This document shows positions 24,995-36,609 of a stretch of 64,000 nt of DNA, piece after piece. The stretch's first letter is position 1, and every line of letters starts with the position of its first letter. The notes under the pieces are model-generated. The model saw only the letters and a list, made by a program, of their open reading frames with translations. It was not told where the DNA came from and ran no database searches. A program made the translations under genes and the position numbers. This DNA comes from Phoenix dactylifera (taxonomy: Eukaryota; Streptophyta; Magnoliopsida; Arecales; Arecaceae): assembly GCF_009389715.1 (NCBI RefSeq), contig NC_052399.1, forward strand, positions 9,116,585 through 9,180,584, in the 5' to 3' direction.

Positions 24995-26110
24995 AATTCA
25001 TCAAAGTTCTGGGGTTTCCTCCCAATATGATATGGGTAGTCTCCAGACAGAGATGACATAGATGAGTCCTTCCCATGCTCCTCTTAACTCCACTAGTGGC
25101 ACTATACTATCATAGAGGTGAGTTCCACCCACTGCTACCAAAGTAGAGTTAAAGCTGCGGATAACAAAACACGCAGAACTGTAGATGCTATCATCTGTCA
25201 CACTACCATGGAAGTTGACCTTAAAGAAAGTTTGGCCGCTGGGGTTTCTATGTGAGATGAATCACAAAAGATGATGCGGAGACCGTGATGGAAGCTTAGT
25301 TTTTCCTAGCTATCATAGCCCCCCTAATAGCCTTAGGATGGATAAACTCCAAAGCTTGAGTGTAAGTTTTCATGAAGATCGAAAGTGGCTTTTGGTCTGC
25401 ATTCTCAAGGATTTGCCCATTCCTGGCTATCCAAATGTCCCATACAATATAGCCATGAAGGTTACTGGCCTTATCATGCCTTTTAGGTTGCATGCCTCCA
25501 GACTTGTATGCCTATTGGCCTTTCAAAAAGCACATGACTCACAGTCTCCTTGGCATCCAGGCAGCAAATGCTATCGGGACTAACATGAAAATTGAGTAGG
25601 TATAGAGTGCTCAGGCATGGGAGCCGATTCCAAGCAACCTTCCACAAATGGAGAGCAAATCTCGGATGGATCCAAACATTCCAAATCCATGAGCTGTTCA
25701 TCAAGGTCGAGGGTCTATGGAGATCCTTGGTTCTGAGCCTCCAAGAGGCTGTGGTGCCCCATTTAAGTCTATCGACATATCAACCAATGGGACGACATGT
25801 GAGAGCACTCTGAATACTAGTTTTTCTCCAAAGGCCCAATGAATAAGAGAAATGTCCCACTCTCTGCTTCCAGGAATCATTAGGTCCTTAACCTTCAGTC
25901 CTCAAGCATGACACAGCAAACTGTGGTAGGCAAGCTGTTCAATGGGGTTGTAAAGAGCAAGGGATCTTGAAGAATATTTATAGAACTGCCATTCCTCATG
26001 AGACATTTTACCCTAGACATAATGGCAGGGGCACGAGCTCACATAGCCTTCCAGATGAAGGAGCTTCCGTGGTTAGGTCTTGAAGTGCAGACAATGTTCT
26101 TGCTCCTGGA
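24995..26110 (-). mobile_element. Degenerate LINE relic (zf-RVT and RNase H), minus strand
   Basis: Minus-strand translation gives, from high to low coordinate, pieces of a plant LINE C-terminus. These are GSSFIWKAM and SRVKCLMRNGSSINILQDP near 26000-26090, and the zf-RVT-like FALHLWKVAWNRLP, then DSICCLDAKETVSHVLFERP (25500-25700). HGYIVWDIWIARNGQILEN follows (about 25400-25470), then FFKVNFHGSV and VELRGAWEGL of RNase H (25060-25235). The first catalytic Asp of NFDGS is His here, and the domain is cut off near 25003. Stops and frameshifts are frequent. It lies in the opposite orientation to the 19.6-22.5 kb LINE and is more decayed. Confidence 0.78.
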
Positions 26111-26190
26111 TTTTACTCTTATCGGTGGGCAGATTTCATCTGAGCCCACTTATTCCAGCATTAACTCCTGCATTTTATTCTTTTAATTTT

Positions 26191-27290
26191 TTTGCCCTAG
26201 ATAGTCTGGATGCTTGGTACTTTTATTCTAGTTAATTTTCAATAACTCTTCGGTTTCATCTCTAAATTTTACATGATACTTCGGTATCCAAACATCCTCA
26301 CCTCTTTTCTGATCAAATCCATTTTTCAGCGATCTTTTAAGGATTTGAGGCCAATTAGCAACCTGGTAGGTTTCTTGATCATATTCGATTTCCTAAATTT
26401 ACTGTTAAATCTCTTTGTTTTTTCTCCTACAAATGTCATTTCTAATGTAAGGTAAATATGAGGTTAGTAATAGTTAACTGAAAATTCTTGGAAAAAATTA
26501 AGAAAACTATTTGGGAGATCCAACCAAAAACCACTTTCTTCCCATCATCTATCCTCCATCCCAGCACCCTCACATTCTCATTCCTTGTTTTTGTGTTTTT
26601 GCTTCCTTTGAGCAGCTTCTCTCTCTGGAATTCTGAACTTGTCCTTCTTTGCCCACCTTTCCCATCCACTCTGCCACCATTCTGCACCTCCAATCCCTGT
26701 TTAGATCTTTATCCAAGCCGGGTACATCAATCATCTCATGGATATAAGCAGGATCGAGAATTCTAAATAATAATTTTTGGCTAGCCTTTTTGGTTGAGGT
26801 GCTACAGCACCATTAGTCGATGAAGTGGATGCTTGAAAACGAAGAGATATTAGGTGCTGTGCGTCACAGGACATTGAGAAGGATGAGACTGATCTAAACA
26901 ACCCCTCCCCTCCCACCAATAATTTGGGGCCTCATAGAAAAGACTTGTGCCACATTTAGATTATAAAGAAGAGCAATTAAATTTTATTGGGATGATGAGA
27001 TTTAAAGTAGTCATTGATGAGTCGCCATTTTGTGTTCCAGGACGGTATTTCAATAGATCTAACATTTTTGAATTGCTTACAATCGAATGGCTGTATGTAA
27101 TAGCCACTGATAACAAGTGACAATGTCGATCATTTGAATAGTTAATACGATAGCCGGTTGGCATCTTCGGTCTACGTAGCAATCAGAACGCTAGAGGAGG
27201 TTACAGGTTAGCAATTCATGAAACGTGTATCCACAGATAATAAGCATGTTTCAATATATCAAATTATCAATACATGCATTACTTCAAAAA
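26191..27290. other. Intergenic DNA without recognised genes
   Basis: AT-rich, with short chance open frames on both strands and no recognisable domain, RNA gene or transposon terminus. Confidence 0.4.
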
Positions 27291-27329
27291 TTGTATACCG
27301 TGATAAAGTTAGTACATATATCTCATGGA

Positions 27330-27660
27330 CTATATATTTGTGTTGTAAAGTAAATTCATGTGTCATGCGGACGTCAAACATGTATCAGCAACTTCAGTGG
27401 TATGAATCGTTAGTGTTAAAAGTAATGTGCATCTGCAAATAAAAAAAGAAATTGCGCCATTTCCTTTATATTCGTGTATGAGAAGTAAATTCATGTGTCA
27501 TATAAACATCAAACGTATATCGATAACTTTTGTAGCAGTGGATGTGTATTTTTTTGCTTTTTTGGTGAAAATGCAATGGATGTGTTTACCATGAAGTCAT
27601 GTAAAAGTATCAAATATGTATCAGCGATTTGTATTGCTAAATGAAAATGATGTGCATGGG
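27330..27660. repeat. Diverged tandem repeat, about 115-bp unit, three copies
   Basis: Three successive blocks share the order TAAATTCATGTGTCAT, then ACATCAAAC.TATC..CAA, then TGATGTGCAT. The clearest starts are near 27350 and 27485, with a more diverged copy near 27595. No coding potential is conserved between units. Confidence 0.55.
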
Positions 27661-27855
27661 ATAAACAAATATGCAAAACACATGCTCTAAATGTGTGTAT
27701 TAAAGAGAACATTGGAAGGTATTCATAAAAAAAATCTAAAAAAAAAAAAAGTGTATGCGAACTCCAACATAATTTTAAACAACCTTCCAATTTCCCATAT
27801 ACTCGCGATCTTGTACCATGCGCGTTTTTGATGCTGCTCTCCTCTTCCTCCTCCA

Positions 27856-27971
27856 GTGTGGATGGTGCTGATGCCGCCACTTCCGCGTCACCTTCCTCAA
27901 CCAACACAAAGGATTGTGGATGTTGCTGATGCCTCCACTTCCTCATCACCTTCCTCAACCAACATAAAGGA
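27856..27971. repeat. Tandem duplication of a 58-bp unit
   Basis: Two adjacent units, 27856-27913 and 27914-27971, are both GTGGATG.TGCTGATGCC and end CCAACA.AAAGGATT, with few substitutions. The unit is not a multiple of three, so any protein reading would change frame between copies. Confidence 0.8.
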
Positions 27972-30900
27972 TTGGACTAAATGCTTAGAGGGGGGTCGTA
28001 AGTTTGGTGGGAGGTCACACTGATTTGTTTCAGGAAAAGGACCGTCTCGCATGGTAATTCTGTGAAGAAGTCTTGCTTTAAAATTTAACACATATGGCTG
28101 CATCCCTTTCTCCCTCTATATGGAAGACATTGTGTCGATATCTTGCTAATTTAGCTGTGATATGTTTATCACATGATTTACGCCTGCCAGGTTCGCATCA
28201 CCTCTTTAATAAACCGATCGGATTTTCTAATGCCTGCTCCTCAATATGGTAGAAACGCAATCAGATCCAACTGGCCATCTACATGCAGATCAAAAGCTTA
28301 TTGGTTTGCAAACCGGCCGATCAATCGAGAAGAAGTTAGAGGTAGTTTAGGATTCAAGAGTTCTTAGATATTGGTGATCATAATTGTGCGACTACAAAAA
28401 TGAAGAACGACCTCTAAACATAAAAATGACGACTTCTGTCTGAAAAGTGTCTGATAGGTCAATGGCCGGTCTAAATTTATAGGCGAAGATTTCAAGACAT
28501 TGTAAGATGATCTTGAATATATTTATTTTTGGTATTTGCATGTTAAAATAGTATTTCAAGAAGAGAAAATACATCATCAACTTGATCAGATCGAGATCAT
28601 CTTACAATGTCTTCTTTCTCCTATCTTTAGTTGGTTGTGATAAAATATATGTTTTTTAAAAAAAAAAGGGTTAGTCACTCCACAACACAAGGGGAGGGAG
28701 TTTATATTTTTCCCCCATATTTTACCAGATTTTTTTTCTTCCATTTTGTTTTCTTAAGAATGAAAACAGATGCTTAAAAGCTTAAAAATATCTTCATATG
28801 AAATTTGCTGATTGAATATGAATCATACAAGATTATATTTTGGTTGCATGTAACACGATTGCCGGTAAATCTAGTCATCCGATCTTCTCATTTTTGCTTT
28901 TCTTGTCTTTTTTTCACCATAAGTGTAAAATCGATGAATCATTTGCTGTAAAAAATAAAAAAAAAATGTTGCTCAAATAGACCTAACTGCGGCAAACCAT
29001 CCTATGGCCCTTTTTTGGTCTTCACTCTTCAGTCCCTCCTTGTTAAGCATGTCTTTTGGAAAATTTAGTCGAAGTTGATTGATTGATAATGAGAGGCTTG
29101 GCCCACGTTGATGCTAAAGGATCATTTTTAAAAGGTGAATTTTGTGTTAAAAATCATTCAATTATTAATTTGCAAGAAAGAATTTTTTTTAAAAAGTATT
29201 TCTAGAAGATTTTGTCTTAGATTTAAATACTCAGTCTCAACAAATATATATAATTGATATTCAAAGTACATATATCAAATATTTTTAACTTATGTATGTT
29301 CTATCTTTTACATGGATCTAGAGACGGAATTATTTCTAGGCCCTAAATATATACCACTTTGCTTGGAAAACCCAATAATTTCTTGCAAAAACAATAATTA
29401 AGGGTCCTTCCTGACATTGTATGTTTGAGCTTTGTTTTCAAAAATTCAAGAAAAAATGAACTAGAATAAATAGCAACCTACCTTCACGGCTCGTTCCTTC
29501 GGAACCTGTGTAAACAATGAAACCAAATTTGTTTAAACTTGCTTGTAAATTTTTTAGAGTTTTCGATAGTAAAAATTTATTGCTTTCAAAAAAACAAAAG
29601 CAGTAATAATAGCGTAGAATAGCATCGACTTCATTGTGGTATTTTATTGATTTGTAGGGAAAAAACTCAAAAATAATAGCTATTGCAATTGTAAACTTAA
29701 AATTTTTATGGAATACTTTTTGAAAGGCATGCAAAATTCATCATGAAAAAGGGGAAAAAGAATTGTGTCACAATTGTCAAGGGTAGCTGAGGCATTCATT
29801 ACACATACTTTTGGACCTCATCCTCATTGGATTCATACCTTTTTTCTGATTAAAGTGATGGCTAGAGTCCCTACTGTTTCATTAAGAATTAGAAGTCATT
29901 CAGCATGGTCATAAATTAAATATTAATTTGGTCCTTTATCATTATTGCTGTGTGACAGCCTTCCCGTCGGAGACTCCAAAAGAAACGGACCGTGTGAGAA
30001 GATATAAAAAAAAAGGAACACGTCTAGCTCCAGAGGATGCATGAATGATGAACCTTTTCCTGTCCATGGGACACACCGCACTACGTATACTTCCAAGTCC
30101 AGATGCTTTGAACCTCTTCATTTTTTTTTTATCCCCACGGCATCCTAATCAAAAGAGGAGGAAAAAAAAAATATCGTATTTGTTTAGAATTAATATTGGA
30201 CCAACGATTCCATAATCTACAATTTATTTTAAAAAAATAGTGCAGAACATGCTATATAGCTGTCCCTCTATCTCTATGCCATCTTTTTTTTCTCTCAACA
30301 TTGTTGGCTGCACCCATGCAAGTATTGTGTAAGAAGTCATTATAGTCAAAAAAAAAAAAAAGAAAAAACAAAGACAAAAAAGAAACACGCCAACTGGCCC
30401 CGAAATTTTGAATGATTTTCAACTGCCATGCTTGAGAAAAGAATAAGGTTTTCTTAGCTTTTATGGATTTTGAAATGAAAAATACAATTAACACCATGCT
30501 AGATCCACTTAGATCTCGCTTAGCAAAATTTTTAGAGGGTCGAAAAAAATTTTATGGCTCTCAAAAAATATTTTGATTGGTTATAGCGGTGTTCGGTGAA
30601 ATTTATTGGAATTATTTTGGAGCTTTTCCTTAAAAAGCTTTTCGGCATATATCACGTAGCTGTTTTGGTTGTATAAAATTTTATATTCCAACCAAAATGC
30701 TCATAAACAAGTGAACAAATTCTATAATTATATCTATATTCTTTTAAAATATAATGCAAGAACAGGAGAGGAGCGCTTCTTGAACCCTATTGTCCGAGTT
30801 TGCTTTGTGCGCCAACTATTTTGTTTTTTAATGTACCTTTTGTTTTCTTTATGGATGGCGATGCTTTCCGACTCCATCCTTTGTTCGAGCACTAGAAATT

Positions 30901-31070
30901 TCCAGTAGTTTGAAATGTTGAATGCCTGTCGTGTTTTGGTTACCTAAAATTTGACGAGCCGATGACCAAACTTTTTCGTTTCTTCCTCCCTTTACAACAC
31001 CAAACCCTTTCCGTGCCTATGCCATTGGAGTTTCAAATTATATTTGTTCTATGAGAGGAACCAAATATTT
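27972..31070. other. AT-rich intergenic DNA
   Basis: About 3 kb of AT-rich sequence with many A or T runs. No gene, RNA gene or complete transposon could be supported. Confidence 0.4.
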
Positions 31071-31077
31071 TTATAAA

Positions 31078-31489
31078 TTTTTTTACATAAATATCCTTCT
31101 AAAAATTCAAATTTTCGTGAATATACTCTTCAAATTTATAATTTATTTTTATACCCTCATAATATAACTATTTTTCTAACTCCATTAATAAAAACTATAT
31201 TTTTAATTAAAATAAAAATAAAATTTTAAAATTACTTTTTGGTCTTCCATCGCGATCACCTTATAAATATTTTCTTTTGCACATCTACCCACTGAGAATA
31301 ATTTAGTTATTTTTATTTGAAACTGTTAATTTTTTAACGGCATTAGATGATGCAGGTACATATGCAAAAATAAGGATAAAAACGGATAGAATAGTAAACA
31401 AGTGTTTTACGAGGATATGTATGTAAATATTAATTTAGAAGGGTATTCATATAAAATTTGATATTTATGAGAGTATTCATGAAAAAAAA
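31078..31489. mobile_element. Foldback MITE, copy 1
   Basis: One of at least four window copies of an AT-rich element. Its left end (TTTTTTACATAAATATCCTTCT) and right end (GAGTATTCATGAAAAAAAAC) are inverted versions of each other. The interior carries the family blocks CTTTTTGGTCTTCCATCG, CACATCTACCCA and GGTACATATGCAAAAATAAG. No coding capacity. Confidence 0.75.
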
Positions 31490-31969
31490 CTCTCTTTTTA
31501 TATTCAGATGCACTTGCCATCATCTACCATCCATTCAGTGATAACCATAGATTTATACCTACTTGTCATGTGTCTGACTTGTCCAGTAAAATAGTAGAAC
31601 TTGAATTCTTTTGATGCATGTTTGAGCCAAAGAAATCCGGTATAAACTTCTCACCCATACATTGTGAAACAACAAATGACGCAGATCAAGGTGAAATTAA
31701 AAACGTAAAAATCCTACTCTGTCCAATAACCAATATTATAGAATATACCCAAGCAGCAAAGCGATTGCACTGTGAGTTACCTCTCCAAGGAACCTGCAAG
31801 TATTCGAATGGGAATCAAAAGGTCTTTTTCTCTTGGATCAAAGTCCAGAAAAATCGCTTTGCTCCTACACCAAAAGTCCTTTTTTTTTATACCAAAAATT
31901 CAGTCAATCCGGACGACTTTTGTCTCTTTACTTTTGGATCTCGTTCTGATTAAAAAACCAACCACTTGA

Positions 31970-32220
31970 CACCATGGGCGCCGTGGGTCATGCCTAAAGG
32001 CGGTATAGCTCGTGGGTCCGGGTTGTATCTTTCGCTCCACAGGATGATCGAGACTCTTTCTCGACATCAACCGTTAGATCGAGATATGCACGACTCGTAA
32101 AGCCACGATTGCACAATCCAACGGTGACTTAGCGCGAAGGAAGGTGAATCTTTCTTTCGTGCAAAAGATACAACCCCCGTCCATAGTTCGCATCCATAGG
32201 CGCCGTAGAAACCTGGGACC
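31970..32220. repeat. Small inverted-repeat element with 16-bp arms
   Basis: GGGTTGTATCTTTCGC (32020-32035) and GCAAAAGATACAACCC (32161-32176) are inverted with one mismatch, giving a 157-bp foldback. It contains GATCGAGA/ACCGTTAGATC-type motifs. The flanks hold a looser inverted match (GGCGCCGT...GGCGCC), so the true element may be about 230 bp. It differs in base composition from its AT-rich surroundings. Confidence 0.55.
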
Positions 32221-32270
32221 ACAACAAAATACCGAAACTACCCCTAAACAATTTGGAAAAGAAGAAATAA

Positions 32271-32657
32271 TTTTTTTTTCCCATAAATATCTTTCTTAGA
32301 AGTTTAAATTTGCGTAAATGCTCCCTTACATTTATATTTATTTTTGTACTTTTTAATACTGTTATTCTAACGTAGTTAATAAAAACTATATTTATTTTAA
32401 TTAAAAATAAAATAAAATTTTGAGATTATTTTTTTTATCTCTATGCAATCACTTTATAAATATTTTTTGTGCATCGATTCATTAAGGATATTTTAGTTAT
32501 TGTAATTTAATGTTAGATAATATAGATATATATGTAAAAATAAAAATAAAAAAATATAATAATAAAATAAGTATTTTACGATGTATATATATAAATATTA
32601 ATTTTGAAAGATTTTTATGCAACATTTGATACTTGGAAAGATGTTTATGAAAAAAAA
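32271..32657. mobile_element. Foldback MITE, copy 2
   Basis: Same family as copy 1, more diverged. It keeps the AATAAAAACTATATTTATTTTAATTA block, the TTTTTGTGCAT block and the right end GATGTTTATGAAAAAAAA. It ends about 170 bp before the TATA box of the small gene at 32935 and may form part of its upstream region. Confidence 0.7.
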
Positions 32658-32824
32658 TCCGTGACCGTCATCGAAACTTCCAATGGGAATACCAGCCAAG
32701 CCCGTAGCAATTTCCTCATAATAAACAAACCCAGGAAATCTCTCGGTCTTATCCAAAACCAGCACCGACCCGCCAAGGAACAAAACCATGTGGAATCGAT
32801 GGACGACACCATGAAGTGAGAGCA

Positions 32825-32833
32825 TATATAAAA
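32825..32833 (+). promoter_or_regulatory. TATA box of the 84-aa gene
   Basis: TATATAAAA lies 110 bp upstream of the ATG at 32935, a normal distance for a plant gene with an 80-nt leader. Confidence 0.6.
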
Positions 32834-32934
32834 GGACAACTTCAATGAGGTCGAGCCCACCAACTTAGTGCCAGGGATTTGAGATAAGAGTTGCGCTTTG
32901 GATCATCTCTTTCTCTCTTGTTAGTGGGGTTGGG

Positions 32935-33189
32935 ATGGCAGACATAGCTCTCTTGGTGGTGGAGGAGTTTGAGAGGAGGAAGAGGTGGGAGAAGGAGCAT
33001 GGGATGGGAGAAGAGATGGACTTCCATCTTATGGGTTCCTTCGCTCTTTCAGCTGTTGGAAAGAAGGTTGGGGAGGAGCTCTCTTGGTTAAAGGAGGTTG
33101 GAGACAAGGAGGTGGAGCTTGCAAGGAGGGCTTTGGAGCCCAGGAGCCCCTTTGGGTTAGCTGCCTTTAGTGGCTTCTTCTCTGCGTGA
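32935..33189 (+). CDS. Small uncharacterised plant protein, 84 aa
   Basis: Intronless open frame starting MADIALLVVEEFERRKRWEK and ending SPFGLAAFSGFFSA. The first part is an amphipathic, charged helix-like stretch. The middle is acidic and basic (GEELSWLKEVGDKEVELARR), and the C-terminus is hydrophobic and small-residue rich. No signal peptide or membrane span. A canonical TATA box 110 bp upstream, a CT-containing leader and an AT-rich 3' flank support a real transcription unit. I do not recognise a function. The arrangement reminds me of unnamed plant-specific small proteins ending in an AAxxGFFSA-like motif, but I cannot verify that. The alternative is a chance frame. Confidence 0.62.
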   Translation: MADIALLVVEEFERRKRWEKEHGMGEEMDFHLMGSFALSAVGKKVGEELSWLKEVGDKEVELARRALEPRSPFGLAAFSGFFSA

Positions 33190-33439
33190 TTGTCTTCATT
33201 TCAAGCAATTGCACCAAGAATTGCATGTATATAGTTTATTTTCCCCCCTTTTTTTGGCTCCATTAATGTATCTTCTTCAAGGTGGTTGTATCTATCAGCC
33301 TCTTCGGAGATATTCGATAGAGGTTTGTATCTATCTATCTATAGAAAGAATAAAGAAGTTTTATGGTGTATTATTGTCAATTAAGTGTAATATGGGCTTT
33401 TTTTTTTTAAGTTATCTTCTGGTTTCTTTCTTAAGCTAA

Positions 33440-35610
33440 ACTCCCCTTTGATTTCTGTATTGAAAAAAAAAAATTTGCCCTCTAATTTGAAGCTTTCCTT
33501 CATGGATGCTGCGGAGCTCACTTTCTCAGTCTGATCATCCCCAGTGTTGGGTTAATTGTAGTGCCCACCAGTCCCTTCACATTTTATTATTATTTTTTTT
33601 AAAAAAGATTGTGATGACCACCACAAATTGCACCTTCACTATTGGGAAAGAGAAGTATACAGTGGAGTCCAATGTAACACTGGGTCGAAATGAAAACAAC
33701 ATAATCTGAGCAAAACGTGGGTGGGGTGGGCGACTACCCGGCTGCTTCGGGTTACAGTGTCTAGTAGGATGGTTTTGCAAGCGAAAGCATGTATATAGAG
33801 AGATCAATAAAGAGACCAATAGGGCAGTGGATTGGGTGCGGCCCTCTGAGAGATATTTTTTGAATGGGGAAGGAAGAGAGAGTTATTTGGTGCGCTTCTG
33901 GGCTCATTATTTTTTATTTTTTATTTTTTATTTTTGGAAACATTTATTTTAGAAAGAAAAAACATAATCTTTTCTAAGAGGGCAGACGCGCAGGACAGGT
34001 CGTGGGTTTGTCAGATTCTCTTTTAACAGGGTTGGATGCAGTTGTTATGAGGGAGAGAATTTTAGGGGCGCCGACCGACACACCTGAGCTCTCCACCGAG
34101 GAGCCGGCCCATTTGTTTTGTCGGGAAGGAACTCATATATAAGCCCATGGGTCGAGCCTAGCTTAAGAACTGAGGCCTGATATGTGTAGGGGCTGGGCTT
34201 GTTACTGGGCCCAGAATGAACTTGAAGTCAAGCCCATTTGCTGCAGTCCATAACCAGGTTTGGTTTGAAGGGGACTCAGGACGACGCTGTAATACTGTGC
34301 TTTAATGATCTTAATATTTCTAGCACACAGCATGCTTTATCTTGGCACTTAAAGCTACACAGTAACACATAGTCTTCGGGATGAGTTAGTCAATGTAGGA
34401 ATGGGTACTATGTGTCTGCGGTTCCTATCGGCAAGTGACATTTTCTATTCTTTCTAGGAAATTTAATATTCGCTCTCCCTCTTTGGTAGGTGAGTTTGTT
34501 TCTCTTAGTGATTTTTTTTTTCTCTCAGTTTTTCTATACCTATAAGGGATAGATTATTGGCAATTTTTTTCCTTCAAATTGGTTTTTTTTCCTTCTTTTT
34601 TATCGGTGAAGTTGTTTTTTCTAGAGCTAGCATAATAGAGCTTTGAGTACTTTCCGGTCTATTGAATTATAAATTACACATATTCTACATTTCATATAGA
34701 TTTTAGAAATTGCACCAGTCTTCTCATGCCATCTGACTAGGATTATTTATTGCAATTTCTCATAGAATTTTAGACTCTTCAGAGAAGTGATTGATTTGTG
34801 AATAATTATACACATATACTTGGTTTGAAAAAATAACATACAAGGAATGTATTGCCTATATAAATCATTGAACATAATCGACAAAATCTAAAATATTTAT
34901 ATATGAAGAGTTATAGATCTTGCATAGGGCATATCAAGTTCTTCTAATAAATAAATAATTCTAATGACATGATATAATGTATTATTTTAGATGCAAATTG
35001 ATGCATTGTTCAACGGTAAGGGTTTTGAGGCCAGGTTTTTGGCTTGGTCTTCTTTTGTATGCTCATTTCATTAATTCAACACAACATGTGGTGGTTTGTC
35101 CTCCATTTTTCTCAAAAAAGTGAAAAACAGCATAGATTAAAAATTTATGGAAGAATATATAACTTTCCGTAAGTAGATACTCTAAGTCTTTTAAAAACAA
35201 ATTAAATATTTCCATTTATATTTTGAAACTCAGATTACATTACTGCAAATTTATGCTAATTCAAAAAGAAGTCGATTAATAAAATAAGGAACACCACCCA
35301 AATCCAACATGAAAATGAACGGATTGTTTTTGAGATGATTGGATCATTGAAACTTACAGAATTTTGAACGCAAAATATAATTTCAGATAGGGCAAGTTAG
35401 ATCAAGCTGGGAATTTTTGTGTCTTAATAAGATTTCGGCTATTATCGTATGCTTTTATTTTAGCTAGAGCTTACATGTTGATCTGGCTAAGTTCAGGTCA
35501 AGCCTTCATGTCACTACTATTTATGTGGATGCCAATCGTTTTAGCGTTCTCCACCCAATGTAGTTTTTAGAAAATGTTTTGGAAGTTGAGTATAAATGTC
35601 ATATTTCTTT
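33440..35610. other. Intergenic DNA without recognised genes
   Basis: AT-rich DNA with T runs. A GC-richer stretch at about 33960-34290 shows no open frame with a domain. Nothing further is supported. Confidence 0.4.
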
Positions 35611-35613
35611 GTT

Positions 35614-35888
35614 AGAGTTTTTTTGCATGAATATCCTTCTAAAAAATTAAATTTATATAAAATTCTCTTAAAATTTATATTCATTTTTATATCCTCATAA
35701 AATACTGTTTTTGTACAAATGCCCGTTAGATGGAGTGCATACATATGCAAAAAAAAAAAAAGATAAAAAAGAGTAGAATAGCAAAATATATGTTTTACGA
35801 AAGTATACATACAAATATCGATTTTAAAAAAATATTATATAAAATTTGATATTTAAAAGGGTATCCTAAAAAAAAAAAAAAAAACCTC
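35614..35888. mobile_element. Foldback MITE, copy 3 (internally deleted)
   Basis: The left end AGAGTTTTTTTGCATGAATA is followed by TCCTTCTAAAAAATTAAA. The right end GATATTTAAAAGGGTATCC runs into a long A tract. It lacks about 150 bp of the interior seen in copies 1 and 4, as MITEs often do. Confidence 0.7.
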
Positions 35889-36490
35889 TCTCTTTTGCAC
35901 CCAAGGATGGAAACCTTTTCTTCTAAAAGACCTGTCCGTCTCTTGAACACCTACTATTTGACCTGAGCCATTGCCCATAAAGTGATGTAATGTGATGCAA
36001 GTCATATCTCTAAGAAATTACTCTGCTTTCCTCCTCCATTTTTTTTTACTACCAGCTCATAAGATATTGTCAAATGGCCAATCCAAAATGTTTTAGGAAA
36101 TAACAGAGTAGTAATTTGTTGCATTACCCTCTCAGTCTGCATGAAACTTGATGAAATAATGATGCAGTGTTTCGCACTATTTTCGAGAAAAGATAATTCA
36201 AATTATTCATCTTGTTCTACATGTCTAAGCTACGTAAATGTGTACTGACTCAAAACATTCTAAATGGTTTTCAAGCATTAACCACTGCAGATTGGATCCC
36301 TTGTTATTTAAAATTTATGTTCTCAAACAGATTGAAAATAAGTGGTAGCAATATAACTAGTGGACAAAGCTATATTATCAATTTGAAATTAAAAAAAAAC
36401 CAATCTTAATTTCAACATTAATATATATATAAATCAAAATTCACCTATGGATGCTTTTAGACTACAAATTAAAATGAAGCATGGTATCAA

Positions 36491-36601
36491 AATAAGAAAG
36501 ATCTAAATTTTTTTTTTTAAGATTTGGATCTAAAATAAGAAAGATCTAAATTTTTTTTTTTTAACATTTGGATCTAAATATCAAGTAAGAAAGATCTAAA
36601 A
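36491..36601. repeat. Tandem repeat, unit about 46 bp, 2.4 copies
   Basis: Successive units share AAGAAAGATCTAAA, a T run, then A.ATTTGGATCTAAA. The units at about 36494 and 36537 are nearly identical; the third is partial. Confidence 0.7.
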
Positions 36602-36609
36602 TAAAGTAT

